Shown here piece after piece: positions 6,837 through 12,846 of a DNA stretch of 64,000 nt. The notes under the pieces are model-generated. The model worked only from the letters and a program-made list of their open reading frames with translations, made no database searches and was not told where the DNA came from. Origin of the DNA: Mucilaginibacter sp. (GTDB lineage Bacteria > Bacteroidota > Bacteroidia > Sphingobacteriales > Sphingobacteriaceae); the NCBI RefSeq assembly GCF_025362475.1, contig NZ_JANYGH010000018.1, positions 61,432-125,431 of the forward strand, read 5' to 3'. Each line of letters starts with the position of its first letter. The stretch's first letter is position 1. The translations under genes were made by a program, and so were the position numbers.

Positions 6837-8222
6837 TTAAAAGCCATCATTTGAAATTTGACCACTTAACCTTACAGAGGCAATTTTTGCAGATAATAAT
6901 CTTTGAAACTTAGCAGGGTCATTGCGCTGGATGAGTTCCAGCTCATTGGGAGCATGTAAAGCATACTCATCATAGGTTTTATAAGTATCTCCAGTGATAG
7001 CGCCTAAAACGGGCTGATAATTGCCATAATCCATAAAGCCATCATTTGAAATTTGACCACTTAATCTGACAGAGGCAACCTTTGCAGATAGCAACATTTG
7101 AAACTTAGCGGGATCGTTGCGCTGCATAAGTTCCAGCTCTTTTGGCGCATGTAAAGCGTACTCATCATAGGTGTTATAAGTACCTCCAATGATAGCGCCT
7201 AAAACGGGCTGATAATTGCCATAATCCATAAAGCCATCATTTGAAATTTGACCACCTAATCTGACAGAGGCAACTTTTGCAGATAATAGCCTTTGAAACT
7301 TAGTCGGATCATTGCGCTGCATAAGCTCCAGTTCATTTGGTGCATGTAAGGCATACTCATCATAGGTTTTATAAGTACCTTCAATGATAGCGCCTAAAAC
7401 GGGCTGATTATTGCCATAATCCATAAAGTCATCATTTGAAACTTGACCGCTTAACCTTACAGAGGCAACCTTTGCGGATAACAATCTTTGAAACTTAGCC
7501 GGATCATTGCGCTGCATAAGCTCCAGTTCAGCCGGTTCATTAAGTGCGTACTCGTCAAATGTTTTTTCTTTTAAAGATGCTATTTGACTGCCTTTATGGT
7601 AGTTATTCTCATACCTGGTTAAAATTGCGCTAAGGTCATTAGGCATATTTTCAGCAATGTAAATCAGGGTACTCTTTGCAGCACTCAAAGCAGGATTTTT
7701 TAATATTGCAGCATCAATTTGCAATATTTTATCAGATGAACTTAAATTATTGAGCTGGATGCTGCTGGCTACTAAAGAGGTAACCGAAAGAAGATAATTT
7801 TTTACATCTGAAACATCAAGCTTACTACCAGATAAACTATATAAGGCTATAGCACTTTTATTTGCAGGAACTGGTGTTAAACTCGTTTCTTTCAAGGCAC
7901 ACTTTGTCATAGTCTGAGTTGCCTCATCAAACTGAATTGGAGTAATGCCAATACTCGCGCCTTTTAAAATACCCTGCTCTGCTTTGCTGTAATAAAGCAT
8001 GGCCTCGGTATCATTCTCATCAAACTCAGGTACGCCAGTGAGTTGCGTTCCTTGTATTTGCAGATCAGTCCATAAACCTAAAAGCTTGTTATAGTCATGG
8101 TTATACAGGCAAACAGGATTCAATTTAAAATCATCTAATTGTATGCCGTTAGTGATTACTTTAAAACCGTAAAGGTTTTGTGATTCATCAGATAGGATAA
8201 ATCGTTTTGAACTTTTTTTCAT
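6837..8222 (-). CDS. HK97-type prohead protease fused to four tandem 65-residue repeats
   Basis: The 461-residue protein starts with a prohead protease domain (about 1-130). It has VCLYNHDY with the probable catalytic histidine H42, ILKGASIGITP with the probable nucleophile S90, and LKETSLTPVPANKSA, the conserved closing strand of the family. A helical linker follows (about 130-220). Residues 221-461 are 3.7 near-identical repeats of 65 residues, each with DEYAL..P.ELELMQRNDPAKF, LLSAKVASVRL and DGFMDYGNYQPVLGA. The DPAKFxxL pattern resembles the helical scaffold part that often follows such proteases. In phages the protease trims capsid and scaffold proteins during head maturation. Here no capsid gene is present, so its substrate must come from elsewhere or its role has changed. 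Confidence 0.8.
   Translation of the reverse strand: MKKSSKRFILSDESQNLYGFKVITNGIQLDDFKLNPVCLYNHDYNKLLGLWTDLQIQGTQLTGVPEFDENDTEAMLYYSKAEQGILKGASIGITPIQFDEATQTMTKCALKETSLTPVPANKSAIALYSLSGSKLDVSDVKNYLLSVTSLVASSIQLNNLSSSDKILQIDAAILKNPALSAAKSTLIYIAENMPNDLSAILTRYENNYHKGSQIASLKEKTFDEYALNEPAELELMQRNDPAKFQRLLSAKVASVRLSGQVSNDDFMDYGNNQPVLGAIIEGTYKTYDEYALHAPNELELMQRNDPTKFQRLLSAKVASVRLGGQISNDGFMDYGNYQPVLGAIIGGTYNTYDEYALHAPKELELMQRNDPAKFQMLLSAKVASVRLSGQISNDGFMDYGNYQPVLGAITGDTYKTYDEYALHAPNELELIQRNDPAKFQRLLSAKIASVRLSGQISNDGF
6840..7562 (-). repeat. 195-bp in-frame tandem repeat, 3.7 copies
   Basis: Period is 195 bp: the string AAGCCATCATTTGAAATTTG or a close variant begins at 6841, 7036, 7231 and 7426 on the plus strand. 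It encodes the C-terminal half of the protease gene. High nucleotide identity between copies suggests recent amplification or ongoing gene conversion. Copy number is likely variable between strains. Confidence 0.95.
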
Positions 8223-8261
8223 ATTTAAGTATTAAGTAAGCGTGTAGCCATATAATTATAA

Positions 8262-8450
8262 TTAGTTTTTTATTCCTTTAGCCTGTTTGCTCATATTCAG
8301 AACAACTCTGTAAAGGGTACTTGGAGCTAAATAATATTTTTCCTCAAGCTTTGGCCATATTAATTCTTCCCTCAAGCCTTCGCCCCAAAGCTTAGCATAG
8401 TCGTTGTAGATCAGTTGATCCCGATTTTGTTTTCTTTCGTTTTCTTTCAT
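8262..8450 (-). CDS. Small helix-turn-helix-like protein
   Basis: This is a 62-residue basic protein, MKENERKQNRDQLIYNDYAK at the N-terminus, then a central WPKLEEKYYLAPSTLYRVVL that reads like a helix-turn-helix with a recognition helix starting at the PSTLYRVV segment. It lies 39 bases upstream of the protease gene and downstream of a hairpin terminator-like structure (8470-8492), so it may head a separate left-end transcription unit and regulate it. No named family is recognised. Small HTH proteins of this kind are common in Bacteroidetes Mu-like phages. Confidence 0.55.
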   Translation of the reverse strand: MKENERKQNRDQLIYNDYAKLWGEGLREELIWPKLEEKYYLAPSTLYRVVLNMSKQAKGIKN

Positions 8451-8469
8451 AATTTATAAAGTGAGTAAT

Positions 8470-8492
8470 AAAAAAGGGCTCGCGCCCTTTTA
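8470..8492 (-). terminator. Hairpin terminator between the two halves of the element operon
   Basis: On the minus strand AAAAGGGCGCGAGCCCTTTTTT forms a hairpin with a T run. It would separate transcripts of the early/middle genes (8715 and above) from the protease unit (8450 and below). Confidence 0.65.
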
Positions 8493-8594
8493 TGAATTAA
8501 CCAGAAACATGAATGAGTGCTTATGTTATGGACATCTGCAATAATTAGCTCCCTTGCGCAACTTATATGAATTTGCAAAAACCACGTTTCAAAA

Positions 8595-8631
8595 GTAAAG
8601 CCCGTTTTACCAATTTAAAAACGGGCTTTAC
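8595..8631. other. Perfect 14-bp stem hairpin in the element
   Basis: GTAAAGCCCGTTTT (8595-8608) pairs perfectly with AAAACGGGCTTTAC (8618-8631) around a 9-base loop. It lies in the 264-bp gap between the DUF6046-like gene and the small HTH gene. There is no clear T tract on the minus strand, so it may be a processing or regulatory structure rather than a simple terminator. Confidence 0.6.
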
Positions 8632-8714
8632 ATAGCTGTACAAAATTTGGATCAAAATAGACCAATCACCGGCAAAGCCTGCATGAAACTATTAAACATA
8701 GTTCAAAAACCCGT

Positions 8715-9410
8715 TTATTGGCGATTACTTGGCATACCTGCCACTATTGGCAGGCGCGTTTTTGTAGATTTTATCTCTAAAATAGCAGGCACATCACTAA
8801 TACATTCAAGCTCAAACGGCTGTATATTTTGATATCCCTCGACAGAGGGAAAGCTATGCCTTACAATATAAATACTGTAAATATCTAAGAGGTTAAAAAC
8901 TTGCGATTTAATTAGAAGTGGTTCCTTTGATTTTATCACTTGCATCAAATCCTGTAATTGTTTTTCAGGATATTCCTGTGTTTCATAATTTATTAATATC
9001 CCTCTTATTCTGATGTTATAATCATCTTCCGATATAAACTCCTTAACAGATCCTTTCTTTTTCATCATAATGGTTTTTATTATGATATCCTGACCTGTTA
9101 TATCAAATAATGGCCAATCAGGAAAAGTGTAATCCAAAGCACCACCAGGCAAAGACAAATTTATTTGTTCATAAATTGGCGTACCTAAAACGCTACGCAT
9201 ATTTGCAACCGGCAAAGGCAATGTTTCAATACCTGAATAATAATCGGGCTGGCTGGTTTTGCGAAATTCATCGTTAGCAAATTGCCCCGCTGAAAAGGTT
9301 GCTGTTTTAATAGCTGATATTGCTATATTTTCAGATGGCGGAATAGAGAACTTAATACCAGATATACCAAAAGCTTTTTGATATAGTTCTTTTAGATCAA
9401 ATTTATTCAT
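8715..9410 (-). CDS. DUF6046-like phage protein (possible baseplate or tail component)
   Basis: The 231-residue protein has the sequence order of the Bacteroidetes phage family DUF6046. It shows VLGTPIYEQINLSLPGG, a hydrophobic strand with DIIIKTIMMKKKGSVKEFIS, then DDYNIRIRGILIN, YPEKQLQDLM, a helix leading to FNLLDIYSIYIV, and the closing SFPSVEGYQNIQPFELEC. In contractile-tail and injection systems this family is found among baseplate or spike-associated genes. The assignment is from recalled motif similarity. It is the only tail-like gene visible in the element. It is 17 bases downstream of the 221-residue gene, in the same direction. Confidence 0.55.
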   Translation of the reverse strand: MNKFDLKELYQKAFGISGIKFSIPPSENIAISAIKTATFSAGQFANDEFRKTSQPDYYSGIETLPLPVANMRSVLGTPIYEQINLSLPGGALDYTFPDWPLFDITGQDIIIKTIMMKKKGSVKEFISEDDYNIRIRGILINYETQEYPEKQLQDLMQVIKSKEPLLIKSQVFNLLDIYSIYIVRHSFPSVEGYQNIQPFELECISDVPAILEIKSTKTRLPIVAGMPSNRQ

Positions 9411-9427
9411 GAGCTTTTTATCAGAAA

Positions 9428-10093
9428 TTAGTGTACACGTTTAATTATAGAAATTATGTCCTGATTAATTGTGCCGTCACCGCCTATTGTAAAACCTAAA
9501 TCTTCCAAACCGAAACTTTCGCCACGAAAATTAAAGTGTTGTGGGGCTACTTCTTTTAATTTACAAAGACCATCATAGATGGATGTAAGCGTGTCATGAA
9601 CTTGATTCTGTTTATCATTTTGAGTATAAACAGAAAATTGATTTTCAGTACGTTCTATAAAAGACTTCTTCAGCACAAACTGCCCTTTTACTAATTCGAT
9701 ATCAGACAGCTCTAATCGGGTTGGATTTGTTTCCCGGCTCCACTGAGGGTGATCTTTTATATGGCTCGGATTGTCATTCCTATCCCGTTTAAATTCGTTT
9801 ACTATTTTGATTACAGCCAACCAATTGGACGGCATCTCTACAAAATCCATCGCCTTTTCTTTGCTTACAGTTATACCGCCAATTGTAAGGGGATTAGATC
9901 CAACCAAGATATCAAACCCGTATTCTTTCGGGCTTTTCAAAAGTTGGCTAAACGATGTTTCGTCAATTTTCAAGTCGGACACACTTGTTTTAACCACTGC
10001 CAAAACATTGTTAAACAGTGAAAGATCTTTGTCAGCAAATTTTAACTCACGCTCATAAGATATTTTATCAAAATTCAATAGTCTTTTTTTCAT
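9428..10093 (-). CDS. Unknown protein of the Mu-like element, 221 residues
   Basis: This soluble, mixed alpha/beta protein starts MKKRLLNFDKISYERELKFA. A middle hydrophilic segment (KRDRNDNPSHIKDHPQWSRE) is followed by strand-rich sequence with LELSDIELVKGQFVLKKSF. There is no signal peptide or membrane helix, and no catalytic motif that I can identify. It is between the 116-residue gene (16-bp gap) and the DUF6046-like gene, in one operon. Since the neighbour looks like a tail-associated protein, this may be a partner, but that is inference. Confidence 0.6.
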   Translation of the reverse strand: MKKRLLNFDKISYERELKFADKDLSLFNNVLAVVKTSVSDLKIDETSFSQLLKSPKEYGFDILVGSNPLTIGGITVSKEKAMDFVEMPSNWLAVIKIVNEFKRDRNDNPSHIKDHPQWSRETNPTRLELSDIELVKGQFVLKKSFIERTENQFSVYTQNDKQNQVHDTLTSIYDGLCKLKEVAPQHFNFRGESFGLEDLGFTIGGDGTINQDIISIIKRVH

Positions 10094-10109
10094 TTTCTTT
10101 TTTTTATAA

Positions 10110-10460
10110 TTAATTATTTCTGTTTAAAGGTGTTGTCCAATCCAGATCCTCTGGCTGTATTTCTTTAGGAGGCCAGTTTTTATTTAAGGAATTTTTTGGC
10201 CCTGGTTCAATAACCTTACCTAACTCTTTTATAGCTTCCTGAAATGCTAAGAGGTTATCAATGGAGTTGTAAAACATTTGCCTGGTTTGATTAATAATTT
10301 CAGCTTGCTGCCCGAATTCGGTGCAATCGGCTGAAAAATCCATTATCAATTTAACTCTTGACTTTTGTGCCATTCCTAATAGTACTGTTAACTGCTGGTC
10401 AATTAGGACGAGGTTTGCGACAACTCCGTCAATCTCTTTTTCAGTGGTAATTTGTTCCAT
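10110..10460 (-). CDS. Small helical unknown protein of the Mu-like element
   Basis: The 116-residue protein is predicted mostly alpha-helical, with heptad-like stretches (VVANLVLIDQQLTVLLGMAQ and INQTRQMFYNSIDNLLAFQE), consistent with a coiled coil or oligomer. It ends in a proline-rich tail with PKEIQPEDLDWTTPL. No family is recognised. It follows the 89-residue gene by one base between stop and start, indicating translational coupling, so the two products probably work together. Confidence 0.55.
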   Translation of the reverse strand: MEQITTEKEIDGVVANLVLIDQQLTVLLGMAQKSRVKLIMDFSADCTEFGQQAEIINQTRQMFYNSIDNLLAFQEAIKELGKVIEPGPKNSLNKNWPPKEIQPEDLDWTTPLNRNN

Positions 10461-10461
10461 C

Positions 10462-10731
10462 TTATAGTTTTTTGGTTACTGTTACTATAGCTGCACTTAA
10501 TGTATCAGCGACATCAGGCAGCGCAGATGCAGATACCAGCCCCTGCAAGCAATCATCAAATTGTTGCTTCTTAAGCCTTACAGTACCGCAATTATCGGTC
10601 TGTATCTTATCTCCAATATCAGACAATGATTTTCTGACCAAGTCAAAAAAAGTGTCTGAATAAGCACTTACACCGCTTAGCGTGATTGCTAAGTCTGTAA
10701 GGTTTTCTTTGTCTAACTTTATTATTCCCAT
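10462..10731 (-). CDS. Small unknown protein of the Mu-like element, coupled to the 116-residue gene
   Basis: The product has 89 residues and is mainly helical: MGIIKLDKENLTDLAITLSG, then FFDLVRKSLSDIGDKI, and a C-terminal hydrophobic helix with ASALPDVADTLSAAIVTVTK. No recognised family. Its stop is adjacent to the start of the 116-residue gene. The region upstream (10795-10836) contains iterated TTTAAACGG repeats, so expression could be controlled there. Confidence 0.5.
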   Translation of the reverse strand: MGIIKLDKENLTDLAITLSGVSAYSDTFFDLVRKSLSDIGDKIQTDNCGTVRLKKQQFDDCLQGLVSASALPDVADTLSAAIVTVTKKL

Positions 10732-10794
10732 ATATTTGATTTAAACTATTTCTGCTTGTTTAGATACCTTGTATCAAAAATTTAGTAATCCGGC

Positions 10795-10836
10795 TTTAAA
10801 CGGCATTTTAAACGGTGTTTAAACGGTGTTTAAAAC
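10795..10836. repeat. Iterons TTTAAACGG with 11-12 bp period
   Basis: TTTAAACGG begins at 10795, 10807 and 10818, with a fourth degenerate unit (TTTAAAAC) at 10829. This is about one helical turn apart and lies between the 97- and 89-residue genes. A related pair (TTTAAATGG, TTTTAAGG) lies at 6025-6042 near the left end. This fits a cooperatively bound regulator site; function is inferred. Confidence 0.5.
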
Positions 10837-11130
10837 TCATCTCAATTCTGTTTTAACTACAGGACCGAATAAGCACACTTTTCGATTATCGACAACGTTG
10901 AACAAAGAGGCTCTCCAACCTAAAGTTGTTTCATCTTTATCAAATCCTCGTGCCATAAATCGTAAAAGTGTATCACCTGTCGCAATGGCTCCTGTACCGC
11001 AATCCTCTGACCAGTCATCGGCACCATTGAAATTTATTTGTATCTGCCTTGCAGTTAAATCAATCATTAAAACATCAATATTTAATTGATGAGTAAAAGA
11101 CTTTACCTCTTTACCTATTAGCTTTAGCAT
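10837..11130 (-). CDS. Small unknown protein of the Mu-like element, 97 residues
   Basis: This short beta-rich protein contains IDVLMIDLTARQIQINFNGAD, then a cysteine- and glycine-containing loop (EDCGTGAIATGDTLLRFMAR) and TTLGWRASLFNVVDNRKVCL. No signal, membrane helix or HTH is apparent and I do not recognise the family. It lies six bases downstream of the 155-residue GemA-like gene. It is probably part of the early operon of the element. Confidence 0.5.
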   Translation of the reverse strand: MLKLIGKEVKSFTHQLNIDVLMIDLTARQIQINFNGADDWSEDCGTGAIATGDTLLRFMARGFDKDETTLGWRASLFNVVDNRKVCLFGPVVKTELR

Positions 11131-11136
11131 ATCGGT

Positions 11137-11604
11137 TTATTTACTAAGTATTAAATTCAATTCTGTTAATAATTCTCTCACTGCCTTTTCAGCCTGCCTA
11201 TGCTCCTTACTTTTGGCAATCCCTTTTACAATAGCCTCAAATTGCCTATGAGTTTTTGTAAGTTCCGTATAACTCTGCTTGTGTAAATCCTTTTTGACTG
11301 ATCCATTATTTTTAAAAAACAAGTCCAGTTTTACCTTATTCAGAATTTTATCTGTTTCGGTTTCGCCGTAAATAATCCCGGCTCTAAATGCTAATTGATT
11401 AATGACTGTTTTTAACCTTTCAGTAGGATCACAATCACACAAGCGGCTTATAAGAAATTTAGCCTCGGCAAAAGTTAAATCTTTGCTGCTGGTTGCTCTG
11501 CCTTTGGTTACTTCTTTTATTATGGCCTTTTTATCATCTATCAACTGCAATTTATTAAGCAGGATATGTATTTTAGTTAATTGGGGTTTTGTTACGCTTT
11601 CCAT
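11137..11604 (-). CDS. Possible GemA/gp16-like (DUF1018) early regulator
   Basis: The 155-residue, lysine-rich helical protein begins MESVTKPQLTKIHILLNKLQ, which resembles the ITxxQlkxIHxxxxxLgL opening of the Mu gp16/GemA family. The genomic position also fits: in Mu-like phages gemA lies a few genes after the transposition genes. The rest (DLTFAEAKFLISRLCDCDPT and a C-terminal helical tail) is less diagnostic, and the similarity is weak. In Mu the GemA protein modulates host gene expression and supercoiling. Treat the name as tentative; the alternative is an unrelated helical phage protein. Confidence 0.4.
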   Translation of the reverse strand: MESVTKPQLTKIHILLNKLQLIDDKKAIIKEVTKGRATSSKDLTFAEAKFLISRLCDCDPTERLKTVINQLAFRAGIIYGETETDKILNKVKLDLFFKNNGSVKKDLHKQSYTELTKTHRQFEAIVKGIAKSKEHRQAEKAVRELLTELNLILSK

Positions 11605-11615
11605 ATCATGGATAT

Positions 11616-11939
11616 TTAGAGGGTTACTTTTTTATTTTTTGATAAACTACTGGTTGCTTTGACATAAAGACAAATCTCATCTTTTACCAGTGCCAAAAGT
11701 TCGGGATTGCTTTGCTCCAGGTGTTCATAAAAGGATGCTGATATAATACTGAAAGTAGTAACCAGAGACACCGCACCCGCAGTATCTTGATTTTTCCAGC
11801 CGTTTTGTCTCACCCATTTACTCATTGTGGCCTCTGTAACGTCTACCTTTGCTGCAATTTGCCGGGAGGTATACTTGTGGGTAAAGAATAAGCGTTTGGC
11901 CTTGTAGCGCTTATTTCTGCGTGATACTTGCTGATTCAT
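11616..11939 (-). CDS. Helix-turn-helix protein, terminase-small/gpP N-terminal-like
   Basis: The 107-residue protein opens with a basic stretch and then AKRLFFTHKYTSRQIAAKVD followed by VTEATMSKWVRQNGW. This is the helix-turn-helix arrangement seen at the N-terminus of phage terminase subunits (P2 gpP type) and small terminases. The C-terminal half is helical and hydrophobic. No ATPase domain is attached and no large terminase gene follows. It may be a free DNA-binding protein rather than a packaging subunit. It starts 11 bases after the ATPase gene ends, in the same operon. Confidence 0.6.
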   Translation of the reverse strand: MNQQVSRRNKRYKAKRLFFTHKYTSRQIAAKVDVTEATMSKWVRQNGWKNQDTAGAVSLVTTFSIISASFYEHLEQSNPELLALVKDEICLYVKATSSLSKNKKVTL

Positions 11940-11950
11940 GGCTTATGTTT

Positions 11951-12790
11951 TTAGTTGCGAGCGTTCAGTTTTTTAAGTAATATTTCGTTAGCTAAATCCC
12001 CAAATCTTCTTTTATGTCTAAATTGTTTTTGATCGTCCTGATTAGTAATACCTGATTCAGTGCAGATGAAAACAATATCATTACCGCTCAATCCCTCCAG
12101 TTCATGCCATAAATTCACCCTGCGATAAAATTCCGCATATCCCTCTTTTTGCTTGTTTGCAAACTTTATGAGGTTAGTCTTAAAATATGGCATGCCGGCC
12201 AAAACGTATCCGCAAGACAAAGGAGTTTTATCTTTTAATACCTGTAAGTAAACTATCATGGTATGCGTAATTTTACCAGCCTCATCAATTATAACTAAGG
12301 GACTCTCCATCACATTTAACTCATCGGCAATGCGATTAACCATTTCATTAATACTGCCATCAAACTGAATTGACATTTCTTTTAAAAGGGCTGCAAAGAA
12401 TTGACGGGGCTTCATGGTTTTATCATAGCTTACATAAAATGTTTCTTTTGTGCGGTGGCTGTAAGATGTTAAAGCGGTTGTTTTGCCCATGCCTGTATCA
12501 GCAATTAAACCTGTCATGAAAAAGTTATTGCGGGAAAAAGTGCATAAATCCTCGACGGCCTTAAAGTCCTTAGTGTGGAATATTTTTAAATCGTTTATAC
12601 GCCCTACCTTATTCCAGATCTTTTGCCACATTTTTTGGTCAATGCTTTTCCAGTTTTCATTCTCAATGCTACTGAGCGTAGATGCACTAATATTTAATTG
12701 CGTGGCTAACTCATTTTTGCTAATTCCTTTCACTTTGCAGTAGTGATTTACCGCTGTTTTGATTTCTGTTTTTTCTGCTAACTTTGTCAT
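11951..12790 (-). CDS. MuB-like AAA ATPase, transposition target protein
   Basis: This is a 279-residue protein with an N-terminal helix-turn-helix of the Cro type (about 10-45, SKNELATQLNISASTLSSIE). An AAA+ ATPase domain follows, with Walker A GLIADTGMGKTT (94-105) and Walker B LVIIDE (165-170). In phage Mu, MuB binds target DNA as ATP-dependent filaments, stimulates MuA and gives target immunity. Gene order directly after the DDE transposase supports the same role. The N-terminal DNA-binding domain is also part of the MuB plan. A LAGMPYF sensor-like segment and a C-terminal helical region with RRFGDLANEILL complete the domain. Confidence 0.88.
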   Translation of the reverse strand: MTKLAEKTEIKTAVNHYCKVKGISKNELATQLNISASTLSSIENENWKSIDQKMWQKIWNKVGRINDLKIFHTKDFKAVEDLCTFSRNNFFMTGLIADTGMGKTTALTSYSHRTKETFYVSYDKTMKPRQFFAALLKEMSIQFDGSINEMVNRIADELNVMESPLVIIDEAGKITHTMIVYLQVLKDKTPLSCGYVLAGMPYFKTNLIKFANKQKEGYAEFYRRVNLWHELEGLSGNDIVFICTESGITNQDDQKQFRHKRRFGDLANEILLKKLNARN

Positions 12791-12818
12791 GTTCTTATAT
12801 AATTAGTTATCTAATTGG

Positions 12819-12846
12819 AGCCTATGTTGTCGCATAGGCTTTTTTT
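12819..12846 (+). terminator. Hairpin between transposase and ATPase genes
   Basis: AGCCTATG (12819-12826) pairs with CATAGGCT (12833-12840), followed by seven T on the plus strand. The polarity would stop rightward transcription across the element, not the operon itself. It may protect the leftward operon from antisense readthrough. Confidence 0.55.

Noticed and set aside
6840..7562. Regular 195-bp repeats considered as a CRISPR-like array
   Set aside because: The repeats are in frame within a protein, have no unique spacers between short repeats, and no cas genes are near.
8647..8832. Small plus-strand open frame in the element
   Set aside because: It runs antisense into the DUF6046-like gene and over a hairpin, and has no coding character.
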